A DNA stretch of 64,000 bases, taken from XYD12-FULL-36-8 sp964391015. GTDB taxonomy: Bacteria; Bacteroidota; Ignavibacteria; Ignavibacteriales; Ignavibacteriaceae. The stretch lies in contig CAYMKU010000008.1 of the NCBI GenBank assembly GCA_964391015.1, positions 44,002 to 108,001 on the forward strand, in the 5' to 3' direction. A program made the position numbers and the translations under genes. Position 1 is the stretch's first letter. The number at the start of each line of letters is the position of its first letter. The notes under the pieces are model-generated. The model searched no databases. It was not told the DNA's origin and saw only the letters and a list, made by a program, of their open reading frames with translations. Below, piece by piece: positions 25,388-35,519 of the stretch.

Positions 25388-26866
25388 ATGTTAGAATTTT
25401 TTAACAGCATTCCTGTAAAGGAATTTGAAAGGTTTGGTGAGTTTATTAATTCACCATATTTTAACAAATCCAAATCAGTGAGAAAGCTATTTGACTACCT
25501 CCAAAAAAATTATCCTTCAATTCAAAAAGACCATGTAAGCCCGAGGAAATTATCGCTGAATGTCTATTCTCAGAGAAAAATCAATCACGATAAAATAAGA
25601 AAGCTTTGCTCCGACTTTATGAAACTTTTTGAAAGATTCTTATCACAAAAAGTAAACGACCGTTACAGTATAAGGAATAAAATTGTTTCTTTGAATTACA
25701 TGCGGTTAAATAATTTAGAAAAGAGATTCAGGAAAAATCTCGGGGCATTGAACGAGGAATTCAAAAAACACATTCCGGTTGGCTATGATGATTACGCAAT
25801 CATGCTGCAGTTCAGATCGGAGGTATTAATTTGTTACAGCTTTGCTTCTCTTGAGGAATTTTCGAAAAATGTTAATGAATATTCAAAGGCAGCAGATGTA
25901 TTTTACATTTATAATAAGCTAATTTCTTATAGTTGTCTTTTGAAAGAACAGAATGAAAAGATAAAGGCAGAAATTATTAAAGACCCTGCTTTACAATTTA
26001 TAAAATTCAAATTTGAAGACAAGGAGGATTTTTTTCAAATCAACCACCCTGAAATAGTGATTTATTATTATGACCTGATGCTGCGGTTGTACTTTGATGA
26101 TAAGTATGTGCGTAAATTAATTTCTTATTATAATTTGAATAAGAAAAAAGTAAAGAACAGGCTGAGGTTTATTTGTTTATTGTCCATAGAGGGATATTTG
26201 AGAGTTAAAATGTCTTTAGCGGAAACAGAAGTTAAAATATCTGATATAAAATTTCTTCACAAAGTGCATGATGAGCTTTACATGAAAACTGAGCTATTCA
26301 GGATAAATGCTATTGACTCAGATGGGCAATTTCCAACTGATATGTTCTTGAATGCAGTGCTTAATGCGGTGAGGCTCGGAAAAACTGTGTGGGCAAAAAA
26401 TTTTATTGATAAGAATATCGGGTTTGTAATACCTGAATTAAAAGAAAGTGTTTATAATCACTGCACCGCTTTCATACTTTTTTTTGAAAAAAGATACGAA
26501 GAAGCTTTAAGTCATTTGGTCAAGGTCTCACATCACAATTTATACATAAACTCAAGGACCCTCCAGCTGAAAATATATTTTGAAAAAGCCGAATACACAC
26601 TTGCCGAATATCATCTTTTAGCATTGAAAAAATTTTTAATGAGAAGCAAAGATGTCTCAGCCAGAATAAAGAGAAAGACAGAATTGTTTATAAAATATTA
26701 TAATGCGCTATTGAAATTAGTTTCAGCTGACGTTAAAAGAATGAAGACAGGTGCAGACGAACTCCATAACAAACTAAATAACTATGAAGAGTATTTTTAT
26801 AATAGAATATGGGTAAATAAGGAGCTGGATAAAATGAGGAATGGTGTGCTGGTGGGGGAAAAATAA
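25388..26866 (+). CDS. helical TPR-like protein, paralog family member 2
   Basis: 492 residues, all-helical and basic, without signal peptide. The N-terminal block (FERFGEFINSPYFNKSKSV, then KLFDYLQKNYPS and KLCSDFMKLFERFL) matches the 13776 protein clearly. The C-terminal half has helix pairs with aromatic/Ala spacing compatible with TPR-like repeats (RYEEALSHL, EYTLAEYHL). It is divergently transcribed from the T9SS propeller gene. The shared organisation at three loci suggests, but does not prove, a functional link with exported proteins. A start at 25388 gives the conserved N-terminus at the expected distance. Confidence 0.75.
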   Translation: MLEFFNSIPVKEFERFGEFINSPYFNKSKSVRKLFDYLQKNYPSIQKDHVSPRKLSLNVYSQRKINHDKIRKLCSDFMKLFERFLSQKVNDRYSIRNKIVSLNYMRLNNLEKRFRKNLGALNEEFKKHIPVGYDDYAIMLQFRSEVLICYSFASLEEFSKNVNEYSKAADVFYIYNKLISYSCLLKEQNEKIKAEIIKDPALQFIKFKFEDKEDFFQINHPEIVIYYYDLMLRLYFDDKYVRKLISYYNLNKKKVKNRLRFICLLSIEGYLRVKMSLAETEVKISDIKFLHKVHDELYMKTELFRINAIDSDGQFPTDMFLNAVLNAVRLGKTVWAKNFIDKNIGFVIPELKESVYNHCTAFILFFEKRYEEALSHLVKVSHHNLYINSRTLQLKIYFEKAEYTLAEYHLLALKKFLMRSKDVSARIKRKTELFIKYYNALLKLVSADVKRMKTGADELHNKLNNYEEYFYNRIWVNKELDKMRNGVLVGEK

Positions 26867-26931
26867 GATTTTAAGAATCACTTTCTCTTAAATGAATTAT
26901 TCTATATAATGGACTGAAAATCATGATTAAA

Positions 26932-27783
26932 TCAATTGTCTATTTTATCAAGAATACCTCTCTTAATTGCATTAATTGTGTTAAGCTTTTCTTCTAAGTT
27001 TTTATTTGAACTCATTGCCATAATTTGAACAATCCTTGAGTCATAACCTCTTGAAATATTTTCATCCAGGATTTCTAAAATTTTTTTCTTTACAATTTCT
27101 TCCTCACTTATAATTGCGGCAATGTCTCTACCAAGCACTCTTGCTGAAAGCTCTTCATTCCAACCATTATTCATAATATCGTGATGACAGTCGCAGATAT
27201 AATCTAAATTCATATCAGCATACCTCTCTACGATAAAATTAAAATCATAAATGTCTTTCGCGCGTCGGTCAGGTCTTTCTGAAAAAGCTACAAGTTTTAA
27301 TATGCAAAGTCCTGCGAGACTCGAAACAGCAAACTCTAGTCTGTTATCAACTACTAGCGTTTCTGCAAGTCCATACACTTCCTTCAGTCCTAATACTGAA
27401 ATTGAGACTAAATCCCTTCCTTCCAATGTTACAATGCCATCGGTATTTTCAAGACCCCCAAATGGGAGAATATCAATAATTTTATCATTGAAATATAAAC
27501 GATAAGGTTCCGATTTATCTTCAACAAAATTCTCTCTTTCTATTAGAGTTCTTCTAATCTCTTCATATTCTTCAATACTTGATACCATTACAGCAACATC
27601 AATGTCCATTGTGGCTTTAAAAAGTTTTTCCTTATGTACTAATGTCATCATATCTCTTGCTATAGCACCAATAAAGTAAAAATCAATATTTAAATTCTTC
27701 AGAGTTCGCTCGAGAGGAATGAAGACATCCATTAATCCTCCTATTCTTAGATCACTCGAATTTATCCTGTAAATATCTTTCAT
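26932..27783 (-). CDS. nucleotidyltransferase toxin, AbiEii-like
   Basis: 283 residues. The N-terminal domain has FIGAIARDMM and TMDIDVAVMV, the G-x-x-A-R-D and D-x-D blocks of MNT/AbiEii-type nucleotidyltransferases, followed by IDILPFG and a helical part with RAKDIYDFNFIVE, also typical. AbiEii-type enzymes act as toxins in type IV systems by modifying a cellular target, classically with phage-resistance effect. It overlaps the preceding 27752 gene by 32 bases, so the two are translationally coupled. Assignment to AbiE rests on the pair and not on the toxin alone. Confidence 0.75.
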   Translation of the reverse strand: MKDIYRINSSDLRIGGLMDVFIPLERTLKNLNIDFYFIGAIARDMMTLVHKEKLFKATMDIDVAVMVSSIEEYEEIRRTLIERENFVEDKSEPYRLYFNDKIIDILPFGGLENTDGIVTLEGRDLVSISVLGLKEVYGLAETLVVDNRLEFAVSSLAGLCILKLVAFSERPDRRAKDIYDFNFIVERYADMNLDYICDCHHDIMNNGWNEELSARVLGRDIAAIISEEEIVKKKILEILDENISRGYDSRIVQIMAMSSNKNLEEKLNTINAIKRGILDKIDN

Positions 27784-28756
27784 AAATTATTTTTGCAGTT
27801 TCTAAATTTCGAGGTTCGTCAGTTCCGATCAGGTCGGCATAAATTAAAAGCGGGGGAACAGTATTTATGAATTCCTTTAAGTCGAAGTTCCAAAATTTTT
27901 TATAAATCTCAGTCTTTCCGTTTATGTTTGGAACTATTCGATATTTGATTATTAGTTCGCTTGTATTTTCCTCTGTATAGAATATTAAGTCTCTTGCAAT
28001 AAGGTATTGCGTCAATATCTCAGCGGCCGGTTCTCCACCCCACATGGTCATGCCATATTCGAATTTGAGACTCTTCCAATCTTCATTTCTTATATCACAC
28101 CTGTCGATGAACAAATCTATCTTAAATTTTTCTTCATAGCTGTCAATCCATCTCTCCAATAAGTTTTTTTTGTTCTGGATTTTCAAAGTTTCGTTATCCA
28201 ATTCAATTACATAATTGCTCACCTTTAGCTGATTGATCACATTATTAACACTACCTAAAGAACTTCCGGAATATTCAGCAATGTCTCTGTATGTTTGATT
28301 GATTAAATCTTCTTTTACAAGCAAAGCAAATATAACTTTGAATGTACTCCTGTTAAATAGTTTTGCTCCCTGTTGTTGCTCACCAAGTTCGTATTTGTTT
28401 CCTTCTATCTTAATTAACATGTTGTCAGCAGCAATATACATGTTTACCGCACCGTCAATGTAGTTAGCCCCATGTGCTATGATTGCTTTTTTTGCTTTCC
28501 TGTCAATGGTTTCACCAATTATTAATCTTGTTTTTCCAGGATCTGGAAGTTGCTGAAATAATTGTGCTATATGGTATCTCTTGATATGCTTTTTATGATT
28601 AACCTGAAATGTCTCGGATATTTGTCTATATGTTAGTTCCAATTTGCCATCATAGTCATTTTTTTCCCAATATGGAGACGCAACCCAATGTGAATCGATA
28701 TTATAATCTTTTTTAAGCTTATCTCTAATGTAATTGATTAAATATTCCATGTTCAA
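27752..28756 (-). CDS. AbiEi-like antitoxin/regulator (winged helix)
   Basis: 334 residues. The central region (about 155-200) looks like a winged helix: YRDIAEYSGSSLGSVNNVIN, then LKVSNYVIE. The C-terminal part has MTMWGGEPAAEILTQYLIA and KIIYERYL, blocks seen in the AbiEi-type antitoxins of type IV systems. It is upstream of and overlaps the nucleotidyltransferase gene, the expected antitoxin-toxin order. AbiEi proteins repress their own operon by binding inverted repeats upstream; the divergent space to the restriction operon (28757-28935) would be the place to look. Confidence 0.75.
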   Translation of the reverse strand: MNMEYLINYIRDKLKKDYNIDSHWVASPYWEKNDYDGKLELTYRQISETFQVNHKKHIKRYHIAQLFQQLPDPGKTRLIIGETIDRKAKKAIIAHGANYIDGAVNMYIAADNMLIKIEGNKYELGEQQQGAKLFNRSTFKVIFALLVKEDLINQTYRDIAEYSGSSLGSVNNVINQLKVSNYVIELDNETLKIQNKKNLLERWIDSYEEKFKIDLFIDRCDIRNEDWKSLKFEYGMTMWGGEPAAEILTQYLIARDLIFYTEENTSELIIKYRIVPNINGKTEIYKKFWNFDLKEFINTVPPLLIYADLIGTDEPRNLETAKIIYERYLQDKFE

Positions 28757-28875
28757 TAATTTAGTTTGTTCAGAAAACCTGAACAGACAAAAATAATGAA
28801 CAAAAAATTAAAAATAAAGCGGCTTATTATGGTTTGAATTTACCTAAACAAATTTAAAATAATTTATATAATAAA

Positions 28876-28907
28876 TTTGCATTTAAAATATTTTCTTAGT
28901 ATTTTTG
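28876..28907 (+). promoter_or_regulatory. Bacteroidota-type promoter of the restriction operon
   Basis: TTTG at 28876-28879 and TATTTTTG at 28900-28907 are separated by 20 bases, matching the TTTG/TAnnTTTG promoter form of Bacteroidota. It ends 28 bases before the ATG of the methyltransferase gene at 28936. Confidence 0.65.
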
Positions 28908-28935
28908 TACATCCAAAAAATAATAATACTCAAAT

Positions 28936-30684
28936 ATGCAAAATTGGCTTAAATCAAGATATAAACTGATCAAGGAAAATTTCGGAACTAATGAGTTTTA
29001 CTTCGAAGATGTAAAATCTGCATTGGATAGCAAATTCGAAGATAAAGACGAAAAGATTATGGTTATGCTTTCGGAACTTAAGAAAGCCGGTCTCATCGAA
29101 ACTCAAATGGACCTGGATGACAGCAGAAAAAAAATATACAGAGTTTTAGACCCTAAGGATAAAATACTTCAAAAGGACATTCTTACAAGAAGCGACCTGG
29201 AAACATTATTAAAGGATGCTGCTGATCTGATAAGAACAAAGGTAGACTACACCTTTATATTACTTCTGCTTTTTTACAAAAAGCTTAGTGATAAATGGCA
29301 CAAAGATTACGATAAGGCATACAAAGAATCTGTTGAGATTTATCACCTTTCCGATGAAGATGCAAAACAAAACGCTGAAAATCCTACATATCATGATTTC
29401 ATAATTCCTGAAGAATATCTTTGGGAAAACATTCGAAAGTATCCGGAAAAACTTGCAGAAAATTTTTCAAAAGCAATGAAAGCTTTGGCAGAAAAAAATC
29501 CGGGATATAAAGATGTTTTTGAAAATTTTGACTTCGCTCAGTTTGTGGGCAACAGAGAGAATCAGGAAATTCTTACACAGCTGGTTGAACTATTCAGCAT
29601 CAATTCACTTGAAAGTGCATCTTCTGACGTGCTTGGCGATTCATATGAATGGCTCATCAAAATGTTTGCACCGCAGAAAGCAAAAGAAGGTGAAGTGTAC
29701 ACACCGCGTGAAGTCATTAAACTTCTTGTTGAACTCCTTGAGCCAAAACCAAATGAAAGTGTTTATGACCCGGCGCTCGGTTCTGCAGGTATGCTCATTT
29801 CATCGCATTACTTTGTAAAAGAAAAATATGGTGAAGAAGAGTCTAAACGTCTCTTCCTGTTCGGGCAGGAGGGAAATTATAAAACCCGCTCCATTGCTAA
29901 GATGAATCTGTATCTTCACGGAATTAAGAACGGTGTTCCGGAATACGGAGATTCGCTGCTTTACCCGAAGTTTAAAGATGGAGGAACTCTTCAAAAGTTT
30001 GATCTGATACTTGCGAATCCTCCCTGGAATCAGAATGGCTACGGTGAAGGCATTGTCCAAAAAGGTGAGTTGTGGAAAGAAAGATACAATAAATACGGAT
30101 TTTCTCCCGACCAGTCCGCCGACTGGCTTTGGATTTCTCACATGTGGGCATCTGCAAAAGATGAAACAGGGAGAGTAGGAATCGTGATTGATAACGGAGC
30201 ATTATTCCGCGGCGGAAGAGAGAAATCTATTCGTGAGAAGTTTATAATCGACGATAATATAGAGTGCGTTATACTTCTTCCCGAAAAACTTTTTTACAAT
30301 ACCGGTGCTCCGGGTGCTATTATTATTTTGAACAAGCATAAGAGAAATGTTTTGAAGAATAAAATAATATTTATAAATGCTTCGAGTGAATTTATAAAAC
30401 ATCCGGAAGTCAGACGTCTGAATGCACTTGGCGAAGAAAACATTTCAAGGATAGTCTCGGCTTATAAAGGAACTACCTCGGAAGACGGCTTTTACAGGAT
30501 TGTTGATCTCGATGAAATAAAAGAGAATGATTTTAATCTAAATGTCTCATTATACGTCTTTGCTGAAGCCGAAGAAGAGCACGTTGACATTATGAAAGAA
30601 TGGGAGGAGCTTAAGAAAATTGAAAAAGAGCTTGCGGAAAATGAAGTGAAGATTGAGAAGTATTTGAAAGAACTTGATTATTAA
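28936..30684 (+). CDS. hsdM: type I restriction-modification methyltransferase subunit
   Basis: 582 residues. After an N-terminal winged-helix-like segment (about 1-70) comes the HsdM helical domain, then the N6-adenine methyltransferase domain. DPALGSAGM (from 278) is the SAM-binding motif I and NPPW (361-364) the catalytic motif IV. The enzyme methylates adenine in a bipartite target together with HsdS, protecting host DNA. The extra winged-helix segment is longer than in the E. coli-type enzyme and may be a regulatory addition. It heads the operon from the promoter at 28876-28907. The next gene starts 67 bases later. Confidence 0.93.
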   Translation: MQNWLKSRYKLIKENFGTNEFYFEDVKSALDSKFEDKDEKIMVMLSELKKAGLIETQMDLDDSRKKIYRVLDPKDKILQKDILTRSDLETLLKDAADLIRTKVDYTFILLLLFYKKLSDKWHKDYDKAYKESVEIYHLSDEDAKQNAENPTYHDFIIPEEYLWENIRKYPEKLAENFSKAMKALAEKNPGYKDVFENFDFAQFVGNRENQEILTQLVELFSINSLESASSDVLGDSYEWLIKMFAPQKAKEGEVYTPREVIKLLVELLEPKPNESVYDPALGSAGMLISSHYFVKEKYGEEESKRLFLFGQEGNYKTRSIAKMNLYLHGIKNGVPEYGDSLLYPKFKDGGTLQKFDLILANPPWNQNGYGEGIVQKGELWKERYNKYGFSPDQSADWLWISHMWASAKDETGRVGIVIDNGALFRGGREKSIREKFIIDDNIECVILLPEKLFYNTGAPGAIIILNKHKRNVLKNKIIFINASSEFIKHPEVRRLNALGEENISRIVSAYKGTTSEDGFYRIVDLDEIKENDFNLNVSLYVFAEAEEEHVDIMKEWEELKKIEKELAENEVKIEKYLKELDY

Positions 30685-30751
30685 GGATTGTGTATGATGC
30701 AACTGAAAGGTGTAATAGTATAAAGTTTATTCATAAATTATTTAAAATCAC

Positions 30752-33319
30752 ATGTCATCAACATCTACTAAAAGAGATATTACTGATTTCCTTTGGGAAT
30801 GGACATCAAGTTTCGGTGATTGGAGCAAGCTTCTGGTTAGCTTAGTAGTTCAAAAAGAAAGCAATCTTACTAAACAGGAAAGAGAAAAAGTATTTGATCA
30901 TTTTCTCGGCGCAATAGATTTGAAAAGCGGTTTGTCGGCTCTAGATATCACAAAACCAAAGTATTCACCAAGTTCGAGTTATTTAACATTAACATCCTTA
31001 TCAGAAATCAACGGAGTAAATAGACTTGCAAAAGGTCAAGAAATTATTTTCTCTAAGAATCTGACAGTAATTTATGGAATGAATGGATCCGGAAAAACCG
31101 GATATGGTCGAATTTTAAAAGCACTTGGATTTAGTTATATAAAGGACAATGTAATATATTCTGACATAAGTAAAAAACCTGAATCTCAATCCGCATTATT
31201 AAAATATGAATCAGAAGGTAAAGAATTTCCTTTCAGATGGGATGGTAAATCTTCAAACCAAGAATTACACAATATTTGTTTCTTTAACAATGATTGTGTT
31301 AGCTTTTCATTAACTGAAGATAGAGATCTTATTGTCTCACCGATAGGATTTCATCTATTTAATATAATTTCATCGGAGCTTGATTCACTCACGAGAATGT
31401 TGGACTCTTATTCGAGAGATTATCCTACAGATATATTATGGAAAGATATGTTATCTAAGGGCACTCCACAATTTGAATTGATACAAAGTCTTTCTCCGGA
31501 TTCACGAGAAACAAAGTTAGTTGAGTTATCCACTTTCACTGATGATAACAAGAAACAATTAGATGAAAAAGTGGAAGATTTAAAAAATCTTAATCCCGCT
31601 TTAATAAAAAATGAAATTAGCAATTATAAACTTCAGATTGATGAGCTTACTAATATAATTTCTGAAGTCACTTCTGCTAAGAAAGTTCTTAATTCAAATG
31701 TTTGGGAAGAAATTAAAAGCGAAAACAAACAACTCTTGAATCTTGAAAATACTTCAAAAATTAGTTTAAGAGAAATTGCTGAAACCAGAGGCATTGAGTT
31801 TTATGATTCAACAGAATTCCTGGACTTCCTTAAATCTGCGGATGCATTAATTAAGAAAATAAATGATGCAAATTTTCCTGATTCAGACGGGAGTGTTTGC
31901 TTATACTGCAGGCACCTCTTAGATGAAGAAGCTAAGATCCTTCTCTCCAGTTATAAGAAAATGTTAAATGATACAACTCAGGATCAGATCAAATTAATCA
32001 AACAACGAAGGGAATATTTGATTTCTGAGTTAAGTTTGGTGGGCGCATCATTGGAATTTCATCAACGCACTTTTGGAGTAAATGAAGATGGTTCTATTAT
32101 ACAACCAACTATAATGTGTGATTACAATGAGAAAATGAAAAATTTGAAACAGCAGATTCTCGAGCAGAATGTTGATGAATCTACAAATTTCGATATTGAT
32201 TATGATTGCATAGTTGGGTTTTTGGAAAGTAAAAAATCAGAACTTGAAAAATTGCATTCAGATAAAACTTCTTTATTAACAAATATTAAGGTAAAGGAAA
32301 ACGAATTAACTATAGAGATAAATGAATTAAAAGACAGGAAATTCTTGTCTACTAAAGTTGAAGAAGTAAAAAAGGTTATTAAAAATAAGAAGATGGTTTA
32401 CAAACTCAATCAAAGTCGATCCTTCTTAAATACAATGTCCATCAGCAGAAAAACTTCTGAAGCCAGGGAAGAATTAATTAAACAAAATTTCACAGAAAAG
32501 TTTAATGAAGAGTTACAGGCTTTGAGGAAATCACAAATTAATATTGACCTCGACTTCGGAACTGCAAAGGGACAATCAAGAATTCAGCAAAAAATGAATT
32601 CAAACTATTTATTGAAAGATATTCTTAGTGAAGGTGAACAAAAGGCAATAGCACTTGCGGAATTCTTGACTGAATTGCAGCTTGATAATTCAAAATCTCC
32701 GGTTGTGTTTGATGATCCGGTAAGCAGTCTTGACCATGATATGATTGATGAGTTAGCAAAAAGGTTAACAAAACTTTCAGGTGAACGTCAGGTTATAGTT
32801 TTCACTCACAGCATATTATTGTTTAACAGCATCATGCAGAATAGCAAGTTGTCAATAAACAAGAATATCGAACATAAATACTACAACTTAAAAAGCGAAT
32901 ATGGTCAATGTGGCCTAGTTTCAGAAATTCTTGATGAGATTAACAGTGTAAATTCTTGCATTACAGAGATAAATAAAATCATAAATAATTCCTCAAAAAG
33001 TCTATCTGAAAGTGCGCTGGCATCTGATGGTTATGGATATCTAAGAGCGGCCATTGAGTTATTTGTCGAAGTCGAAATACTTGGGGGTACTGTAAGACGG
33101 TATAAAAAAAATGTTGCATTAACAAATTTCATTAGGGTTGATGGTAATTTAATAAATAAGCATAAAGAAAAACTAAACGAAATCTTTGAACGATGTTGTG
33201 GATTCATTAAAGGTCACAGTAACCCTATTGAGATTCATCGTGAGCCAACTCTTGAAGAATTGAAAACAGATTTTGAAATTTTTAAAACAATAAGAAAAGA
33301 GTTTGTAAAAATAATTTGA
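30752..33319 (+). CDS. RloC/PrrC-like AAA ATPase inserted in the type I R-M operon
   Basis: 855 residues. GMNGSGKT (109-116) is Walker A. A long coiled-coil region contains CLYCRHLL (CxxC at 383-386), a zinc-hook-like turn as in Rad50 and RloC. LSEGEQ (625-630) is the ABC signature, followed by Walker B VVFDDPVSSLDH. The last 130 residues hold YLRAAIELFVE and FIKGHSNPIEIH, which offer an R-x3-E pair and a downstream His similar to the anticodon-nuclease triad of PrrC and RloC. Such nucleases sit with type I R-M enzymes and are triggered when restriction is blocked. The ATPase and hook are clear; nuclease activity is inference, and a related non-nuclease AAA family is possible. Confidence 0.75.
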   Translation: MSSTSTKRDITDFLWEWTSSFGDWSKLLVSLVVQKESNLTKQEREKVFDHFLGAIDLKSGLSALDITKPKYSPSSSYLTLTSLSEINGVNRLAKGQEIIFSKNLTVIYGMNGSGKTGYGRILKALGFSYIKDNVIYSDISKKPESQSALLKYESEGKEFPFRWDGKSSNQELHNICFFNNDCVSFSLTEDRDLIVSPIGFHLFNIISSELDSLTRMLDSYSRDYPTDILWKDMLSKGTPQFELIQSLSPDSRETKLVELSTFTDDNKKQLDEKVEDLKNLNPALIKNEISNYKLQIDELTNIISEVTSAKKVLNSNVWEEIKSENKQLLNLENTSKISLREIAETRGIEFYDSTEFLDFLKSADALIKKINDANFPDSDGSVCLYCRHLLDEEAKILLSSYKKMLNDTTQDQIKLIKQRREYLISELSLVGASLEFHQRTFGVNEDGSIIQPTIMCDYNEKMKNLKQQILEQNVDESTNFDIDYDCIVGFLESKKSELEKLHSDKTSLLTNIKVKENELTIEINELKDRKFLSTKVEEVKKVIKNKKMVYKLNQSRSFLNTMSISRKTSEAREELIKQNFTEKFNEELQALRKSQINIDLDFGTAKGQSRIQQKMNSNYLLKDILSEGEQKAIALAEFLTELQLDNSKSPVVFDDPVSSLDHDMIDELAKRLTKLSGERQVIVFTHSILLFNSIMQNSKLSINKNIEHKYYNLKSEYGQCGLVSEILDEINSVNSCITEINKIINNSSKSLSESALASDGYGYLRAAIELFVEVEILGGTVRRYKKNVALTNFIRVDGNLINKHKEKLNEIFERCCGFIKGHSNPIEIHREPTLEELKTDFEIFKTIRKEFVKII

Positions 33320-33417
33320 TAATCTTAAACAATGAACAAGTTGGTAAGAAAAGAATTAGTGAAGTCCTGACACTTGAATAAGAGTCAAATTCAAAATTAA
33401 ATTTAAACTATATTTAT

Positions 33418-34338
33418 ATGAAAAACTGTAATCTATGTGGCTTAGAAGTTGAATTGATAAATGTTCCAGGAGACATTATCGAATACAACTGTAGAAGATG
33501 CGGGCATGTTCGAATGACAGGACGAATGTCAAGCGTCTTTATAAATAACAGAGCATATGACAAGTATAAAAGTACGTTCTCCGGAATTACAAGATACATT
33601 TTAGAATATGATCTCCCAATGATAACAATTTCTTCTAATGTACTTCAAAAGATTGAAGATCCTTCTCTGCTTGACTATTACTTTGTTCCTCGGAACATAT
33701 CGGATAAGGTAAATTTACTTCTCCGGTATTTTGAAAAAAAATCGAATCACCCAGGAGAAAGAGTTTCGATTGATGCAGCTCTCGACTACCCTGTTGTATT
33801 TGCAAACAAACCGAATGAACTGCGGTTCTACTTAGCTCAACTTGTTCGTAATGGTTTGATAAGCGATGAAGGGAGTTATGATTATACTCTATTGATGGAT
33901 GGGTGGAGCCGGCTTGATGAATTGAATAGAGAAACAATTAAAAAGAATCAGGCTTTCATTGCAATGTGGTTTGATCCTACAATGAGTGATGTTTATGAAA
34001 ACGGTTTGAGAAAAGCAGTGACGGACTGCAATTATCAACCGATGAAAATCGATTTAAAAGAACATAATAACAAAATAGATGACGAGATCATAGCTGAGAT
34101 TCGTAACAGCGGATTTCTTGTAGCCGATATGACGGGAAATCGTGGAGGAGTTTACTTTGAAGCCGGTTTTGCTATGGGTCTTGGAGTTCCTGTAATCTGG
34201 ACCTGTAAAAAAGATGAAATCGGAAACTTGCATTTTGATACAAGGCAATTCAATCACATTGAATGGGAAACTGCTGAAGAACTATGCAAAAAATTAACTA
34301 ACAGAATAAAGGCAACAATAACTATCAGAAATGAATAA
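33418..34338 (+). CDS. zinc-ribbon protein with nucleoside deoxyribosyltransferase-like domain
   Basis: 306 residues. An N-terminal CxxC pair (C4/C7) and a second (C25/C28) make a zinc ribbon. A helical middle follows (about 70-175). The C-terminal domain (about 180-300) has AFIAMWFDPTMSD, then ADMTGNRGGVYFEAGFAMG, the blocks of the nucleoside 2-deoxyribosyltransferase-like fold with a putative catalytic Glu in the YFEAGFA block. Related domains act on nucleotides or NAD in bacterial immunity. It overlaps the HsdS start by 8 bases, so it is an integral part of the restriction operon. Reaction and substrate are not known. Confidence 0.7.
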   Translation: MKNCNLCGLEVELINVPGDIIEYNCRRCGHVRMTGRMSSVFINNRAYDKYKSTFSGITRYILEYDLPMITISSNVLQKIEDPSLLDYYFVPRNISDKVNLLLRYFEKKSNHPGERVSIDAALDYPVVFANKPNELRFYLAQLVRNGLISDEGSYDYTLLMDGWSRLDELNRETIKKNQAFIAMWFDPTMSDVYENGLRKAVTDCNYQPMKIDLKEHNNKIDDEIIAEIRNSGFLVADMTGNRGGVYFEAGFAMGLGVPVIWTCKKDEIGNLHFDTRQFNHIEWETAEELCKKLTNRIKATITIRNE

Positions 34339-35515
34339 ATGGAATGAAATAAAATTAAGTCAATTGCAAGATTGTGAGATTGTAATGGGTCAGTCACCCC
34401 CATCAAATTCTTACAATACTGATAACGGAATACCATTCCTCCAAGGAAAAACAGAATTTGGGTTTAAATATCCAAAGCCTGTTAACTTTACAACTCATCC
34501 AATAAAGTTTGCAGAGGAAGGTGACTTGTTAATTTCTGTGAGAGCCCCTGTAGGCGATGTGAATATATCTCCTTTTAGATTATGTATAGGAAGAGGATTA
34601 GCGGCTTTGAGATTTCGACAAAACAATAATAGATTTTATTTTTACTGGTTTCAGTTTAAAAAAGATTTTATTGAGAATCAGGGAATGGGATCAACATTCA
34701 AGGCTATTACCGTTAATCAAATTAAGAATTTAGAAATTCCACTTCCTCCTCTCCCCGAGCAAAAAGCAATCGCAGAAATACTTACCACAGTAGATGATGC
34801 AATACAGAAGTCTGATGAAGCAATAAAGCGGACTGAGAGAATCAAGAATGCGATGATGAAGAAGCTGCTTACTGAAGGGATCGAACACAGTGAATTTAAG
34901 GAAACGAAGATAGGGAGGATACCAAAGGAATGGGAGGTAAAAGGTATAAATGAATTGGGTATGGTTGTAACAGGAAAGACTCCACCTACCACAAGAAAGG
35001 AATATTGGAATGGGAATATTCCATTCATAACGCCAGGTGATATCAAGAATAAAAAGTTTGTATCAACGACCGAAAGAACAATTTCTTTAGAAGCTGCAAA
35101 GAAGACCAGTGTATTACTTCCAATAAATACTATAATGATAGTTTGCATTGGTTCAACGATTGGAAAAATCGGAATCACTTCTGAGAATTCTGCTACAAAT
35201 CAGCAAATAAACTCCATCATTTTAGATCAAAAGAATTTTGATTTGAACTTTGTATATTATTCAATTCTAAAAATTGCTGACAAAATTAAATCTTTTTCAG
35301 GAACAGCCGCAGTTCCTATAATAAAAAAATCTCTCTTTGAAAAATTAAATATCCCTGTCAGTAAACTAGATGAACAAATTCTAATAGGACAGATCTTATC
35401 AAATATCGATAAAAGAATAGAATTTCAAGTATCACACCGGGATAAACTATTAAATATAAAAAAATCACTAATGAATGATTTACTTACTGGCAAAAAAAGA
35501 ATCACAATGAAATAA
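34331..35515 (+). CDS. hsdS: type I restriction-modification specificity subunit
   Basis: 394 residues with the two-repeat design of HsdS: a target-recognition domain (about 5-135) ending in NLEIPLPPLPEQKAIAEIL with a conserved helix (to about 175), then a second recognition domain (about 200-340), starting KIGRIPKEWEV and ending with a second helix. Each recognition domain reads half of a bipartite sequence. It is translationally coupled to the preceding gene (8-base overlap) and followed by HsdR after 4 bases. The recognition sequence cannot be told from the protein. Confidence 0.93.
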   Translation: MNKWNEIKLSQLQDCEIVMGQSPPSNSYNTDNGIPFLQGKTEFGFKYPKPVNFTTHPIKFAEEGDLLISVRAPVGDVNISPFRLCIGRGLAALRFRQNNNRFYFYWFQFKKDFIENQGMGSTFKAITVNQIKNLEIPLPPLPEQKAIAEILTTVDDAIQKSDEAIKRTERIKNAMMKKLLTEGIEHSEFKETKIGRIPKEWEVKGINELGMVVTGKTPPTTRKEYWNGNIPFITPGDIKNKKFVSTTERTISLEAAKKTSVLLPINTIMIVCIGSTIGKIGITSENSATNQQINSIILDQKNFDLNFVYYSILKIADKIKSFSGTAAVPIIKKSLFEKLNIPVSKLDEQILIGQILSNIDKRIEFQVSHRDKLLNIKKSLMNDLLTGKKRITMK

Positions 35516-35519
35516 ACAA